A stretch of DNA of 64,000 bases from Pelomonas sp. Root405 (GTDB lineage Bacteria; Pseudomonadota; Gammaproteobacteria; Burkholderiales; Burkholderiaceae_C). Below are positions 44,579 through 55,045 of this stretch, piece by piece. The stretch lies in assembly GCF_001425165.1 (NCBI RefSeq), contig NZ_LMDU01000014.1, positions 503,056 through 567,055 of the forward strand, given 5' to 3'. Every line of letters starts with the position of its first letter. Position 1 is the first letter of the stretch. The notes under the pieces were generated by a model. It ran no database searches. It was given only the letters and a program-made list of their open reading frames with translations, and was not told the origin of the DNA. Made by a program: the position numbers and the translations under genes.

Positions 44579-45346
44579 CTACTCGTGGTAGAGCTGCGCG
44601 CGGCCGCCGTCGATGAGGATGTCGGTCGCGTTGATGAATCGCGCCTCGTCGCTGGCGAGGAAGAGCGCCGTGTAGGCCACCTCGATGGGCTCGCCGATGC
44701 GCTTGGGCGGCAGCAGGTCGATCTGCTGCTGGCGCTGCTGAGGCGTCAGGGTGTCCAGCCATTCGACGATGCGCTCGGACAGGATGAGGCCGGGCGAGAT
44801 CGAGTTGACGCGCACGTTCTGCGCCGCGTACTGGATGCCCAGCGCCTTGCTCATGCCGATCAGCGCGTGTTTGGCGACCGGATACGGGAAGGTGTTGGGG
44901 ATGATGCGGTGGCCGTGCACCGAGGCGATGTTGACGATGCTGCCGCCGCCACCGGCCAGCATGCCGGGCAGCACGGCGCGGCTGCAATGCAGCGCACCTT
45001 CCAGGTCGACCGCGAAGCAGCGCTGCCACTCGGCCATGGTCATCGCCAGCGGCTCGGCAAAGACGTTCATGCCGGCGTTGTTGATGAGCACGTTGATGGG
45101 CCCGAAGCGCTCGGCGCCACGCGCGGCCATGGCCTGCACGGCGGCCTCGTCGGCGATGTCGGCGGCGACGAACAGCGCGTTGTCGGTGCCCAGCTCGGCC
45201 ACCAGCGCCTCGCCGTGGGCATCGGTGTCCACGCCGTTGAGGATCACCTTGGCGCCCTCGGCGACGAAGAGCCGCGCGACGGCCTTGCCAATACCCTGCG
45301 TGGAACCGGTGACCAGCGCGACCTTGCCTTGCAGGCGTTGACCCAT
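44579..45346 (-). CDS. SDR oxidoreductase, probable galactose/sugar 1-dehydrogenase
   Basis: This 255-residue short-chain dehydrogenase has the dinucleotide motif TGSTQGIGKAVA, the NNAG motif in VLINNAGMN, and the catalytic Ser/Tyr/Lys in IVNIASVHG and YPVAKHALIGM. In this operon, with the lactonase, galactonate dehydratase, kinase and aldolase, it is the best candidate for the galactose dehydrogenase that makes galactonolactone. It lies between the transporter genes and the LysR gene. The substrate is inferred from context. Confidence 0.85.
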   Translation of the reverse strand: MGQRLQGKVALVTGSTQGIGKAVARLFVAEGAKVILNGVDTDAHGEALVAELGTDNALFVAADIADEAAVQAMAARGAERFGPINVLINNAGMNVFAEPLAMTMAEWQRCFAVDLEGALHCSRAVLPGMLAGGGGSIVNIASVHGHRIIPNTFPYPVAKHALIGMSKALGIQYAAQNVRVNSISPGLILSERIVEWLDTLTPQQRQQQIDLLPPKRIGEPIEVAYTALFLASDEARFINATDILIDGGRAQLYHE

Positions 45347-45350
45347 GGTG

Positions 45351-46346
45351 TCAGCTCCGGCGTTCGCCGCGGGTCTTGAGCTGGTCCAGCAACACGGCCG
45401 CCAGCAGGATCAGGCCACGCACCAGGTACTGGTAGAACGCATCGACGTTCAAGAGGTTCATGACGTTCTCGACCGTGCCCATGATGAGCACGCCGATGAC
45501 GACGCCGAAGATGCGCGCCTTGCCGCCGGCCAGCGACACGCCGCCCAGCACGCAGGCAGAGATGACGTCCAGCTCGAAGCCGGTCGCCGCGTTGGGCTGG
45601 CCGCTGGTGATGCGGGCCGACAGGATCAGGCCGGCCAGCGCCGCGACGACACCTTGCAGCAGGAAGATCCACACGCGCAGGCGCTCGACCTTGACGCCCG
45701 CCAGCCGCGCGGCCTCGGGGTTGCCGCCGATGGCCAGCGAGTTGCGGCCGAACACCGTGTGGTTGAGCAGCACGCCGAAGATGACAAAGCACACCACGGT
45801 CATCCAGATCGGCAGCGGCAGGCCGAACACGACGGTGTCGCCGAAGGCGAAGAAGCTTTCATCGGCGATGCCGACCGCCTGCCCCTGCGACGCGATGAAG
45901 GCCAGGCCGCGCACCATCAGCATGGTGGCCAGCGTGGCGATCAGCGCGTTGACGCGCAGGTAGGCGATCAACACGCCGTTGCCGGCGCCAATCAGCGCGC
46001 CGGCAGCCAGGCCGGCAAAGACGGCGATGGGCACGCTGCCGGTGCTTTCCAGCACCATCGCGCCCAGCACGCCAGCGAAGGCGATGGTGGAGCCGACGCT
46101 CAGGTCGAAGTCACGCGAGGCCAGGCAGAACATCATGGTGCAAGCCACCATGCCGATCTGCGCGACCGACAGCAGCAGGCCGGTGATGTTGGCCGCCGAG
46201 AAGAAGTTCTCGACGGTGAAGGCCAGCACGATGAAGAGCAGGCCGTAGCCCAGCGTCATGCTGTGTTCCTTAAGCAGGGCGCGGGCGGGTGAGTTCATGG
46301 CGGGGCGCTGGGCGGGTTCAGGCAGTGTGGTGGTGTTCATGATCAA
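45351..46346 (-). CDS. Sugar ABC transporter permease (AraH/RbsC type)
   Basis: This 331-residue inner-membrane permease of the carbohydrate uptake CUT2 family has about ten hydrophobic segments and the family motif [29 protein letters not shown] (C-terminal third). It pairs with the ATPase (4-bp overlap) and the binding protein upstream. Sequence resemblance is to arabinose (AraH) permeases, but the operon genes point to galactose as the main cargo. Confidence 0.88.
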   Translation of the reverse strand: MIMNTTTLPEPAQRPAMNSPARALLKEHSMTLGYGLLFIVLAFTVENFFSAANITGLLLSVAQIGMVACTMMFCLASRDFDLSVGSTIAFAGVLGAMVLESTGSVPIAVFAGLAAGALIGAGNGVLIAYLRVNALIATLATMLMVRGLAFIASQGQAVGIADESFFAFGDTVVFGLPLPIWMTVVCFVIFGVLLNHTVFGRNSLAIGGNPEAARLAGVKVERLRVWIFLLQGVVAALAGLILSARITSGQPNAATGFELDVISACVLGGVSLAGGKARIFGVVIGVLIMGTVENVMNLLNVDAFYQYLVRGLILLAAVLLDQLKTRGERRS

Positions 46347-47863
46347 TGCAGGGCAGCAGCAGGCTGAGTAGGCACGCCATCCGGAAGCGCCAGCGCGAGT
46401 GCTGCGGTCTCGCTGGCTTGTTCGCGCGAGAGTTCGCCGCTGATGCGGCCGTCGCGCATGACGATGAGGCGGTCGGTGATGCCCAGCACCTCGGGCAGCT
46501 CGCTGGAGATGACGATGACGCAGCAGCCCGAAGCGGCCACGTCGTGGATGATCTTGTAGATCTCGTTCTTGGCGCCCACGTCGATGCCGCGCGTCGGCTC
46601 ATCGAGGATCAGCACCTTCAGCCCCGGCTCGGCCAGCCAGCGCGCCAGGATCACCTTCTGCTGGTTGCCGCCGGACAGCAGGCGGATTTCCTGCTCGCGG
46701 TGGGGTGTCTTGATGCGCAGCTTCTGGATGAAGTCGTCGGCGCGCCGGGCCTCCTGGCCGTGACGCAGGAAGACGCCGCCCAGCAGGCCGTGGCGGCGGC
46801 AGCTGATATTGATGTTCTCGGCCACCGACGAATGGGCCAGGATGCCCTGCTCCTTGCGGTCCTCCGGGCACAGCACGATGCCGGCGGCGATGGCCGCCGA
46901 TGGGCCGGCCGTGGGCACGGGCTTGCCGTCCAGCAGCACTTCGCCGCCCCGGCGCGGGTCGGCGCCGTAGAGCAGGCGCATCAACTCGCTGCGGCCGGCG
47001 CCGACCAAGCCGAAGAAGCCCAGCACCTCGCCGGCACGCACGCCAAAGCTCAGTGGCTCGGGCAGGCGCGCACTGTGCAGGCCGCGGGCTTCGAGCCGCA
47101 TCGGGCCCTGGTCGCGCGAGCGGTAGTCGTAGATGTCCTGCAGCTCGCGTCCCACCATGTCCGCAATCAGCCGCTCGCGCGGCACCTCGGTCATCACCGG
47201 GTGCGTGACGATCTTGCGGCCGTCGCGAAAGATGGTGCAGGCGTCGCACAGCTCGTACAGCTCTTCCAGCCGGTGCGAGATGTAGATCAGCGTGCGGCCC
47301 TCGGCGCGCAGGCGCTTCACCAGCCGAAACAGGATCTCGGTCTCGCGGTGCGACAGGCTGCTGGTGGGCTCGTCGAAGGCGATGACCTTGGCGTCCTGCA
47401 TGACGGCCTTGCAGATCTCGACCATCTGGCGCTGGGCGATGGACAGGTCGGACAGCCGTGCCGCCGGGTCCAGGTCCACGCCAATCGCCGCGAGCTGTGC
47501 AGCCACCATGCGGCGCGCGGCCTTGTGATCGACGAAGCCAAGGCGCGTCGGCAGCCGGCCCAGCAGCACGTTCTCGGCCACCGTCAGCTCGGCCACGTAC
47601 TGCAGCTCCTGGTGAATGATGGCCACGCCGGCCGCGATGGCATCGCCAGCCGACGTGAAGTGGCGCTCCTGACCCTCCAGCAGCAGCCGCCCTCCGTCGG
47701 GCTTGTACTGGCCGCCAAGGATCTTCAACAGCGTGCTCTTGCCTGCGCCGTTCTCGCCGAGCAAGCCCATCACCTGGCCGGCATGGGCCTCGAAGCTCAC
47801 CCCGTTCAGCGCCTTGACGCCGGGGAAGACCTTGCTGATGTTGTCGAACTGCAGAACGGCCAT
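46343..47863 (-). CDS. Sugar ABC transporter ATP-binding protein (AraG type, two ATPase domains)
   Basis: This 506-residue double ATPase of the CUT2 family has a first domain with intact Walker [11 protein letters not shown]-loop IIHQELQYV and signature [16 protein letters not shown] with Walker [12 protein letters not shown]. The second domain starts with the degenerate Walker [10 protein letters not shown] and keeps [15 protein letters not shown] and [13 protein letters not shown]. This is the AraG/MglA/RbsA pattern. It overlaps the permease start by 4 bp. Confidence 0.92.
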   Translation of the reverse strand: MAVLQFDNISKVFPGVKALNGVSFEAHAGQVMGLLGENGAGKSTLLKILGGQYKPDGGRLLLEGQERHFTSAGDAIAAGVAIIHQELQYVAELTVAENVLLGRLPTRLGFVDHKAARRMVAAQLAAIGVDLDPAARLSDLSIAQRQMVEICKAVMQDAKVIAFDEPTSSLSHRETEILFRLVKRLRAEGRTLIYISHRLEELYELCDACTIFRDGRKIVTHPVMTEVPRERLIADMVGRELQDIYDYRSRDQGPMRLEARGLHSARLPEPLSFGVRAGEVLGFFGLVGAGRSELMRLLYGADPRRGGEVLLDGKPVPTAGPSAAIAAGIVLCPEDRKEQGILAHSSVAENINISCRRHGLLGGVFLRHGQEARRADDFIQKLRIKTPHREQEIRLLSGGNQQKVILARWLAEPGLKVLILDEPTRGIDVGAKNEIYKIIHDVAASGCCVIVISSELPEVLGITDRLIVMRDGRISGELSREQASETAALALALPDGVPTQPAAALH

Positions 47864-47864
47864 G

Positions 47865-48842
47865 TCAGAGACCCATTTGCTTTCGCAGTTCGGCCTGGTT
47901 CTGGCGCGTCATCAGGATGCCGCTGGTCAGCGTGACGGGTGGGGGCGCTTTGCCCTGCGTCGCCCAGTCGTAGACCATCGCGGCCGTTTCGTAGCCGTGC
48001 CGCTTGGGGCTGATCAGCACCGTGCCGTAGAAGGCGGTCGGCGTGGGCTTGGTGAACTCGTTGAGCGCGGTCTGGCTGCCGCCGATGCCGATGGCCAGCA
48101 TCGCGTCCTGCTTGATGCCGCGGCCTTCGCCGGCGCGCACGGCGCCCAGGGCCGCTTCATCGTTGAGGCCAAAGGCCACCCACTTCTTGAACTTGGCGTT
48201 CTTCGTGAAGGCGATGTTGGCGGCGTTGAAGGCACTCTCGGTGTCGGTCTTGGCCTGCGGCGCGTCGACGATGTTGGCCGCCGGCACGCCCGCAGCCTTG
48301 AGTGCATCCGCTGCGCCCATGGTGCGGTCACGCGCGGTGGGCAACTGGTCGAAGGCCACGCGCAGCACGCCGACTTCGTCAAGCTTCCAGCCGCGCGCCT
48401 TGATCTCGGCCAACAAGCCCTGGCCGACCTGCTTGCCGATCTCGTAGCCCGAGATGCCCATGTGCGGGATGTCGGCGATGGGCTTGCCGGCGCCGTCGAC
48501 GAGCTGGTCGTCGACCGACATGACCTTGAGCTTGTGGCGCTTGGCGGCGCGGTTCACCGCCACGCCGAGCTTGACGTCGGGCGCGCAGATGACGAAGCCC
48601 ACGGCCTTCTGCGCGGCCAGGTTGTCGATGGCGGCCATCATCTTCTCGCCGTTGGGAATGCCGATCTTGACGAGCGTGAAGCCCTTGTCCTTCGCGGCCT
48701 GCTCGGCGTAGCGCCATTCATCCTGGAACCAGGGTTCCTCGGCCTGCTTGACGAGGAAGCCAATCTTGACGGGCTCGGCGGCGTGCAGCGCGAAGGGTGT
48801 GGCCAGCATGGCCAGAGTGAGGGTGCGTCGTTGGATGTTCAT
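47865..48842 (-). CDS. Periplasmic sugar-binding protein (AraF type)
   Basis: This 325-residue exported binding protein has a signal peptide (about 1-21, [17 protein letters not shown]) and the AraF-like opening [31 protein letters not shown]. It should bind L-arabinose and/or D-galactose for the ABC transporter downstream. It is the first transporter gene, 1 bp from the ATPase and just after the lactonase. Confidence 0.88.
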   Translation of the reverse strand: MNIQRRTLTLAMLATPFALHAAEPVKIGFLVKQAEEPWFQDEWRYAEQAAKDKGFTLVKIGIPNGEKMMAAIDNLAAQKAVGFVICAPDVKLGVAVNRAAKRHKLKVMSVDDQLVDGAGKPIADIPHMGISGYEIGKQVGQGLLAEIKARGWKLDEVGVLRVAFDQLPTARDRTMGAADALKAAGVPAANIVDAPQAKTDTESAFNAANIAFTKNAKFKKWVAFGLNDEAALGAVRAGEGRGIKQDAMLAIGIGGSQTALNEFTKPTPTAFYGTVLISPKRHGYETAAMVYDWATQGKAPPPVTLTSGILMTRQNQAELRKQMGL

Positions 48843-48862
48843 GGTCGTCTCCTAGTCTTGTC

Positions 48863-49768
48863 TCAATCTTCGAACAGGGCATCGGGCACACCCAGCGCCT
48901 TGGGCAGGCGAAGGCCGAACAGGCTGCCGGACAGCGGCTGCGCGGCCAGCGCCTCGCGGCCCAGACCGGTGCGGGCGGTGGTGAGCATCAATTGGTCCAG
49001 CCGCGGGCCGCCGATGGCTGGGCAGGTGGTGTGGGCGGCGGGGGCTGTCATCACGCCCATCAACCGGCCGTCGGGGTCGTAGCGTGCCACACGGCCGGCG
49101 CCCCACTGCGCATTCCAAAGGCAACCTTGCGCGTCGATGACCGAACCATCGGGCCAGGCGTCGGGGCGGTCCATGTGGGCAAACGGGCGCAGGTTGTCAA
49201 CCCGTGCCGACTCGGCGTCGTAGTCGCACTGCTGGATGCGCTGGGACAGCGTGTCGCAGAAATACATGCGGCGGCCGTCGATGCTGAAGCAGATGCTGTT
49301 GGCAATCGCCACCGCCGGCAGGGCGAGGCGGCGCAGGCCGTGGCGCAGCGAGAACTGGTAGAAGCTGGCGATCTGGCGCTTCTCCTTCGCCTCGTTCATC
49401 GTGCCGAAGACGAAGTTGCCGCTGCGGTCCGTGCGGCCATCGTTGATGCGGGTGCGCGGCTCGGCGGCGTCCACGGGCGCCAGCGTGTGAAGCTGGCCCA
49501 GTTCGAGCTTGTCGCTCAGCGTGGCGACGGCCAGCCGTTTGGCCAGGCCGAGCAACACGCGGCCCGAGCGGCAATGGGCAAAGCTGCCCAGCCGGTCTGG
49601 CAGCCGGCAGAACAGCGGTCCCGGCGCACCGGGCTGCCAGGCAAACAGCGTGGCGGCTTCGATGTCCGTCCACCACCAGCGCCCGGCGTGCCACAGCAGG
49701 CCTTCGCCGAGGGTGGCACCGTGCGGCAGCGCCAACTCCAGCGCCGTGTCGGGCAGCACGGCGCTCAT
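48863..49768 (-). CDS. SMP-30/gluconolactonase-family sugar lactonase
   Basis: This 301-residue six-bladed beta-propeller lactonase has GATLGEGLLWHAGRWWWTDIEAATLFA (metal Glu), TRINDGRTDRSGNFVFGTMNE (metal Asn/Asp) and RPDAWPDGSVIDAQGCLWNAQWGAGRVARYDPDG. It should hydrolyse galactonolactone from the sugar dehydrogenase to galactonate. It overlaps the GH35 gene stop by 4 bp. Substrate assignment is from operon context. Confidence 0.9.
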   Translation of the reverse strand: MSAVLPDTALELALPHGATLGEGLLWHAGRWWWTDIEAATLFAWQPGAPGPLFCRLPDRLGSFAHCRSGRVLLGLAKRLAVATLSDKLELGQLHTLAPVDAAEPRTRINDGRTDRSGNFVFGTMNEAKEKRQIASFYQFSLRHGLRRLALPAVAIANSICFSIDGRRMYFCDTLSQRIQQCDYDAESARVDNLRPFAHMDRPDAWPDGSVIDAQGCLWNAQWGAGRVARYDPDGRLMGVMTAPAAHTTCPAIGGPRLDQLMLTTARTGLGREALAAQPLSGSLFGLRLPKALGVPDALFED

Positions 49769-52161
49769 GGCGTGATGCTCACGCGGCGCACCGGCAGCAG
49801 CCGTGCGCCGCGCAACTCGGCAATCTGGGCCTGCCCGGCAGCGAACGCAGGGCGGTGCGCGGCGTCGATGTAGATGGGCGCGTCGGCACGCAGCGGCAGC
49901 ACACCCAGGCGCAGTTCGGCGCCCGGCTTCAATCCGAACTGGCGCAGGCCGATCTGCCAGCGCTGGCCGTTGTAGAACCAGTCATCCAGCATGCGTGTGC
50001 CGTGGAAGACACGGCCGATGTCGCCGACGAAGTCCAGCTCCAGCAGCACGTCTTCGGCGTCCGGGGTGAGCTGGGTGGGCAGCTTCAGCGACCAGGTTGC
50101 GGCCGTGGCAAAGGCCTCGGGGATGGGCTGCAGGGCCGCACCGGCCAGGCCGCCTTTGAGGACGCGCGGTGCATTGCCGGCCGGGCGCAGAGCGCTGACG
50201 TGCAGCGCCGGCTCAGCCGCTGAATCGGCGGCCAGTTCCAGGCGTTGCAGCAAGCCGTCCTGGCTGACCTGCAGGCCAGCCGCACGCGGCTTGGGCAGGG
50301 CGGGAAAGACGGCGGCGCGCAGCGGCTGCGTGCCGGTGCCGCGCAGTTGGAGCTTGCCGTCGGCCACCCAGGCTTGCTGGTCGCTGAAGACGAGACGGCG
50401 CTGGCCAGCCAGGTCGAGGATCTGCAGTTGATCCCGCTGCGCCGGCGTCAGCAGCATGACGCTGACCGCGCGGCCGCCGGCGCTGCCGACGCGCTGCAGC
50501 GTGCCGGCATCCGGCGCCCACGTCCTGACGCCCTCGGGCAGGGCGAACTCGACATCAATACCGGCCACTGCCGCGAAGACGTGCACGATGCCCTGCACGC
50601 CTGCATCCAGGCGCGCAACCGGCTGGGCCGTGGCATGCCGCAGCAGCACGCCGTCCAGGTCCATGTTGATGGGCCAGATGAAGTAGGCCCCGTTGGGGAT
50701 GTCGATCGGGCGGCTCGGGAGGGTCAGCGCACCGCCAGGCAGTTGCACCTCGAAGCGCACCGCCGTGTGGGCCGGCATCGCGTACTGGCGCACATGGTTG
50801 TTGACGAACAGGAAGCCGCTGTCACCCCGGCTGCGCACCGACCAGCGCAGCGTCTGCAGGTCCGTGGGGTTGGCCGGCACCCGCTCGGGCTGGCGCACGG
50901 TCATGCGGGCGAGCAGGGCGCCGTGGTCGCGTAGAAAGTAGTGGAAGGGCCGCAGCTTGGTCAGCACCGCGCGCTGCTGGCCGTCGGGTCCAAGCGGCGC
51001 CTGGAAGTCGTAGCTGATGCGCGGCGTGTCGTTGTAGCCGCCGCTGAGGGAGCTTTCCTCCAGGCCCGTGCCGCCCACGCCGACCGGGTTGCGGCCGCCG
51101 TGGAACATGTAGTACCCCAGCAGATTCACGCCCGAGCCGATCTGCACCGGCAGCATGGCCGCGATGTCGTCCGGCGAAACCAGCGTGCGGCGGCGGTACA
51201 TGGCCGGTAGGCCGGGGCCGTACTCCGCGCCGAAGAAGGGCACCTTGTCCTTGTCGGTCTCGGCGGTGCCGGCGCCGTGCGACCTGGTCTGCGCGCCCAG
51301 ATCGCCGCTGACGCGGGTGTTGAAGCGAAAGGCGTGCGTCTCTTTCGGCGGCAGCTCCTTCTCGCTCCTGGCCCAGGGCTCGTCGGGATAGCCGCCGAAC
51401 ACGGGGATCACCTCGCCCGACGGATAGACCGCGCCGTCCCAGCCGGTCACGGTGTAGAGCGGCACGTCCATGCCGGCCTTCAGCGCCAGCTTCTTCAGCG
51501 CGCTGATGTGTTCCTCGCCGCCGCCGGGGCCGCGCAGGTTGTATTCGTTCTCCAACTGCACGCCCACGACGGGGCCGCCGTCCTTCCACAGCAGGCCCTT
51601 GATCTGCGTACCGATCTCGGCGTACAGGCGCTCCACATGGCCGAGGTATTCCGCGTCATTGCCGCGCGTCGGCATCGCGTCGACGACCCAGTCCGGGATG
51701 CCACCGTAGCGCGCCTCGCCATGCACCCAGGGGCCCAGGCGAACGACCACCTGCAAGCCGGCGGCTTGGGCCAGTTGGACGAAGCGGCGCAGGTCGCGGT
51801 TGCCCTTCCAGTCGAAGGCGCCAGGCTGCTCCTGGTGGTGGTTCCAGAACACGTAGCTGGCGACGATGTCGATGCCGGCGGCCTTCATCAGGCGCAGCTG
51901 CGCGTCCCATTGCGCGGCGGGTGCGCGGGTGTAGTGGTACTCGCCCATGACCGGCAGCCACGGTTTGCCGTCGCGCAGCAGGTACTGGTTGTTGATGGCC
52001 AGCGTCTCACCCTTGGGAGCGCGCGCGGTGCCCAGCTGGATGTGGCCCGTCTGCGGCGCCGCCGTGTCCGCGCGGGCGTCGAGCTTGAGCAGGGTGTCAG
52101 CATTGGCCTGGCCCAGGGCGGCCAGCGCCAGGCCCGCACACAGTGTGAGCATGCGGTTCAT
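49765..52161 (-). CDS. GH35 beta-galactosidase (exported)
   Basis: This 798-residue exported glycoside hydrolase has a signal peptide at about 1-21 (LTLCAGLALAALGQANA). The GH35 catalytic domain begins at about 45: NQYLLRDGKPWLPVMGEYHYTRAPAAQWD, YVFWNHHQEQPGAFDW, and the acid/base Glu in VGVQLENEYNLRG. The second Glu is probably in VPFFGAEYGPGLPAMY. GH35 enzymes remove terminal beta-galactose. With xyloglucanases and fucosidases next door, the likely job is removing galactose from xyloglucan side chains, feeding the galactonate pathway in the same operon. Confidence 0.9.
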   Translation of the reverse strand: MNRMLTLCAGLALAALGQANADTLLKLDARADTAAPQTGHIQLGTARAPKGETLAINNQYLLRDGKPWLPVMGEYHYTRAPAAQWDAQLRLMKAAGIDIVASYVFWNHHQEQPGAFDWKGNRDLRRFVQLAQAAGLQVVVRLGPWVHGEARYGGIPDWVVDAMPTRGNDAEYLGHVERLYAEIGTQIKGLLWKDGGPVVGVQLENEYNLRGPGGGEEHISALKKLALKAGMDVPLYTVTGWDGAVYPSGEVIPVFGGYPDEPWARSEKELPPKETHAFRFNTRVSGDLGAQTRSHGAGTAETDKDKVPFFGAEYGPGLPAMYRRRTLVSPDDIAAMLPVQIGSGVNLLGYYMFHGGRNPVGVGGTGLEESSLSGGYNDTPRISYDFQAPLGPDGQQRAVLTKLRPFHYFLRDHGALLARMTVRQPERVPANPTDLQTLRWSVRSRGDSGFLFVNNHVRQYAMPAHTAVRFEVQLPGGALTLPSRPIDIPNGAYFIWPINMDLDGVLLRHATAQPVARLDAGVQGIVHVFAAVAGIDVEFALPEGVRTWAPDAGTLQRVGSAGGRAVSVMLLTPAQRDQLQILDLAGQRRLVFSDQQAWVADGKLQLRGTGTQPLRAAVFPALPKPRAAGLQVSQDGLLQRLELAADSAAEPALHVSALRPAGNAPRVLKGGLAGAALQPIPEAFATAATWSLKLPTQLTPDAEDVLLELDFVGDIGRVFHGTRMLDDWFYNGQRWQIGLRQFGLKPGAELRLGVLPLRADAPIYIDAAHRPAFAAGQAQIAELRGARLLPVRRVSITP

Positions 52162-52197
52162 GGGAAGTCTCCGGATGTCGTTGTCTCGCGTTGCGAG

Positions 52198-52815
52198 TCA
52201 GGGCTTGGCCCAGGCCTGCGCGAAGGCCCGCGCCCTTGTCGTCACATCGGCCGCTGTCATGCCAGGGCTGTACAGCGCCGAGCCCAGGCCGAAGCCCGCC
52301 GCACCGGCCTTGCGGTAGACCGCCATGGTCTCGGGCGTGATGCCGCCCACCGGCAGCAGCCGCAGCTCACGCGGCAGCACGGCGCGCATGGCCTTCAGCA
52401 CAGGCGGCGTGACCAGCTCGGCGGGAAAAAGCTTGAGGGCATCGGCCCCGGCCTGAAGGGCAGCAAAGGCCTCCGTCGGCGTGGCGGCGCCCGGCACGCA
52501 GGCCAGGCCGCGGGCCTTGGCCACGCGGATGACAGCCACGTCGGCATGCGGCATGACGATGAGGCGGCCGCCGGCGATCTGCACGTCGCGCACGGCGTCG
52601 GCACTGAGCACGGTGCCGGCGCCGATCAGTGCGTCCTCGGGCATGCGGCGCGCCAGGCGGCCGATGGAATCGAGCGCCTGGGGTGAGTTCAGCGGTACCT
52701 CGATGACGCGAAAGCCCTCGGCGTAGAGCGCGTCGGCCACGGCCTCGACCTCATCGGGCTTGACCCCGCGCAGGATGGCGACGAGGGGCAGTTGTTGCAG
52801 TGCCTGGTCGAGCAT
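52198..52815 (-). CDS. dgoA: 2-dehydro-3-deoxy-6-phosphogalactonate aldolase
   Basis: This 205-residue KDPG/KDPGal-type class I aldolase has the Schiff-base Lys in DALKLFPAELVTPPVLKAM, the catalytic Glu in FRVIEVPLNSPQAL, and LPVGGITPETM. It is related to, but distinct from, the Eda at 35837-36460. With DgoK and DgoD in the same operon, it should split 2-dehydro-3-deoxy-6-phosphogalactonate into pyruvate and glyceraldehyde-3-phosphate. Confidence 0.92.
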   Translation of the reverse strand: MLDQALQQLPLVAILRGVKPDEVEAVADALYAEGFRVIEVPLNSPQALDSIGRLARRMPEDALIGAGTVLSADAVRDVQIAGGRLIVMPHADVAVIRVAKARGLACVPGAATPTEAFAALQAGADALKLFPAELVTPPVLKAMRAVLPRELRLLPVGGITPETMAVYRKAGAAGFGLGSALYSPGMTAADVTTRARAFAQAWAKP

Positions 52816-52816
52816 G

Positions 52817-53710
52817 TCAGAGCCCCATGGTTTGCGCGAGCCGCCACAGGCCGGCGGGCGCGGTGTTGTCGAGTTGCAGCGGCGCCTGGATGCCGAAGCG
52901 CCCGAGCGCCAAGGCGTAGCGCTCGCACAGCGCCGGGTCGCCCACGAGGGCGAGGCGCTCTGGCGGTCCGGCCTTCAGCTCATTGGCAATCTCGTGGCCG
53001 ATCAATAGGCCGGACAGGTAGTCGGGCAACTGCTCGGCGGGCAGGCGCTTGAAGAGGCCGAGCGTGCGCACGGCGAACAGCTGATGACCCAGGGCCCCGT
53101 CCTGGCGTGCGGCATCGACGCCCGCGAGAAACCCTTGGGAGGACGGCGCCGCGACCGCGTCGGCCGGCATCAGTCGGGCCAGCACCGAATGCTGGCGCAG
53201 CACGGCGTACAGCTCACCGGTCATGTGCGTGGCGAAATCCGTCACACGGCCGGCGCTGATGCGCGCCCATTTGGAATGCGTGCCGGGCAGCACGAGGCAG
53301 GCCTGTTCGGACAACTCAGGGTGCAAGGCGAGGGCGCCGACGATCTGCGTTTCTTCGCCACGCATGACGTCGGGCTGGCCGGCGTCGTGCATCAGCCCGG
53401 GAACGATCCAGAAGCGGACGTCGATCTGCAGGGCGTCGCGTGCCAGCGCGCCGGCGTCGGCCGGGCAGGGCGCATAGGGAGCCTCGCGCCAGCCGTGCTG
53501 GCTGCCGACCATGCCGCACGCCAGCATCGGCAGCGCGGGCCACTCAGCGACCACGGCGGCCAGCGCCGCAGCGAAGGCGTCAGCGCCGGACAAGGTCGAC
53601 GCCCCCTGCTCGGACTGTCGGGTGGCCAGCACGGCGCCGTCCGCCCCTAGCAGGAAGGCGCGCAGCCGTGTGCTACCCCAGTCCAGCGCGATGAGACGGG
53701 CGTCGCTCAT
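52817..53710 (-). CDS. dgoK: 2-dehydro-3-deoxygalactonokinase
   Basis: This 297-residue DgoK-type kinase phosphorylates 2-dehydro-3-deoxygalactonate. It has the ASKHA-type opening [21 protein letters not shown] and later VLPGTHSKWARIS and DYLSGLLIGHEI. The ATG at 53710 overlaps the dgoD stop by one base (TGATG); the longer reading frame upstream is not used. The gene abuts dgoA. Confidence 0.92.
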   Translation of the reverse strand: MSDARLIALDWGSTRLRAFLLGADGAVLATRQSEQGASTLSGADAFAAALAAVVAEWPALPMLACGMVGSQHGWREAPYAPCPADAGALARDALQIDVRFWIVPGLMHDAGQPDVMRGEETQIVGALALHPELSEQACLVLPGTHSKWARISAGRVTDFATHMTGELYAVLRQHSVLARLMPADAVAAPSSQGFLAGVDAARQDGALGHQLFAVRTLGLFKRLPAEQLPDYLSGLLIGHEIANELKAGPPERLALVGDPALCERYALALGRFGIQAPLQLDNTAPAGLWRLAQTMGL

Positions 53711-54858
53711 CACCATTCGGCGACGCTGCCGTCCGCATGGCGCCACAGCGGGTTGCGCCAGTCGGGCGCCATCTTGCTGGCTTCGATGACCTTCTCTTCA
53801 TCGACCACCACGCCCAGGCCCGGTTTGGTCAGCGGCTTCATGTAGCCGTTCTCGACGTGGAAGTCTTCCTTGTTCAACACATAGTCGAGCAGCTCGCCAC
53901 CCTGGTTGTAGTGGATGCCCATGCTCTGCTCCTGCAGCACGGCGTTGTGCGAGACGAAGTCGACATGCAGGCAGGCCGCCAGCGCGATCGGGCCGAGCGG
54001 GCAGTGCGGTGCGAAGGCCACGTCGTAGGCCTCGGCCATCGCGGCGATCTTGTGGCACTCGGTGATGCCACCGGCATGCGACAGATCGGGCTGCACGATG
54101 GACAGGCCACCGGCCTGGAAGACGCGCTTGAACTCGAACCGCGAATACATGCGCTCGCCCGCCGCCAGCGGAATGGCGGTGTGCTGGGCCAGGCGGGCAT
54201 AGGTCTCGTCCTGCTCGGCCAGCACAGGCTCCTCGACGAACAGCGGCCGGTAGGGCTCCAGCGCTTTCAGCATGACCTTGGCCATCGGCGCGCCGATGCG
54301 GCCGTGGAAATCGATGCCGAACTCGATGTCGTGGCCGAAGGCCTCGCGAATCTCGGCGATGCGGGCGACGGCTTCGTCCACCTTGCGGGCGCTGTCGATC
54401 AGGCCCATCTCTTCGCTGCCATTCATCTTGAAGGTGTCGAAGCCACCTTCGCGGAGACGCTTGATATCCCGGATGACGTCGGCCGGGCGGTCGCCGCCAA
54501 CCCAGGAATAGACCTTCATCTTGTCGCGGACCAGGCCACCCAGCAGCTCGTGCACTGGCGCGCCGAGCACCTTGCCCTTGATGTCCCATAGCGCTTGGTC
54601 GACGCCGGCAATGGCGCTCATCAGGATGGCGCCGCCGCGGTAGAAGCCGCCGCGGTACATGACCTGCCAGAGATCGTTGATGCGCGAAGGGTCCTGGCCG
54701 ATGAGGTAAGGCTCGAACTCGTGTACGGCGGCCTCGACGCTGCGCGCCTTGCCCTCGATGACGGGCTCGCCCCAGCCGCTGATGCCGGCGTCGGTGTCGA
54801 TCTTCAGGAACATCCACCGCGGCGCGAGGCGGTAGGTCGTCAGCTTGGTGATTCGCAT
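53710..54858 (-). CDS. dgoD: D-galactonate dehydratase
   Basis: This 382-residue enolase-superfamily (MR subgroup) dehydratase starts [20 protein letters not shown]. Metal ligands are visible as the Asp in [10 protein letters not shown], the Glu in [12 protein letters not shown] and the Glu in [11 protein letters not shown]; the general acid/base His lies in APHCPLGP. It converts galactonate to 2-dehydro-3-deoxygalactonate. It is the first gene of the galactose operon, so the operon promoter lies in the AT-richer stretch at about 54880-54960. Confidence 0.94.
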   Translation of the reverse strand: MRITKLTTYRLAPRWMFLKIDTDAGISGWGEPVIEGKARSVEAAVHEFEPYLIGQDPSRINDLWQVMYRGGFYRGGAILMSAIAGVDQALWDIKGKVLGAPVHELLGGLVRDKMKVYSWVGGDRPADVIRDIKRLREGGFDTFKMNGSEEMGLIDSARKVDEAVARIAEIREAFGHDIEFGIDFHGRIGAPMAKVMLKALEPYRPLFVEEPVLAEQDETYARLAQHTAIPLAAGERMYSRFEFKRVFQAGGLSIVQPDLSHAGGITECHKIAAMAEAYDVAFAPHCPLGPIALAACLHVDFVSHNAVLQEQSMGIHYNQGGELLDYVLNKEDFHVENGYMKPLTKPGLGVVVDEEKVIEASKMAPDWRNPLWRHADGSVAEW

Positions 54859-54987
54859 GGGCCGTGACTGCTACAGAAACGGCTCGAAGCTTAAAAGTCG
54901 CTGCTACGTCTGAAATATCGTTTCTTTGCCGGTTTCTATATCGAGTTCATATGGATCGTCGGCAGTTAGGACGCTCAGACAAAACAA

Positions 54988-55007
54988 AGGGCTGCCAAAG
55001 CAGCCCT
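54988..55007 (-). terminator. Intrinsic terminator of the 32-aa mini-gene
   Basis: On the minus strand, AGGGCTGC and GCAGCCCT form an 8-bp perfect stem with a TTTG loop, followed by TTGTTTTG. It lies about 40 bp after the mini-gene stop at 55046 and supports that the mini-gene is a separate transcript rather than noise. Confidence 0.75.
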
Positions 55008-55045
55008 GAGACGCTATGCAGGCTTGGCGCCTGCGGCGGTGCATG

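Noticed and set aside
45351-48842. Labelling the transporter simply araFGH for arabinose
   Set aside because: The whole operon encodes galactose/galactonate enzymes, and no arabinose dehydratase genes are present, so the gene symbols were left empty.
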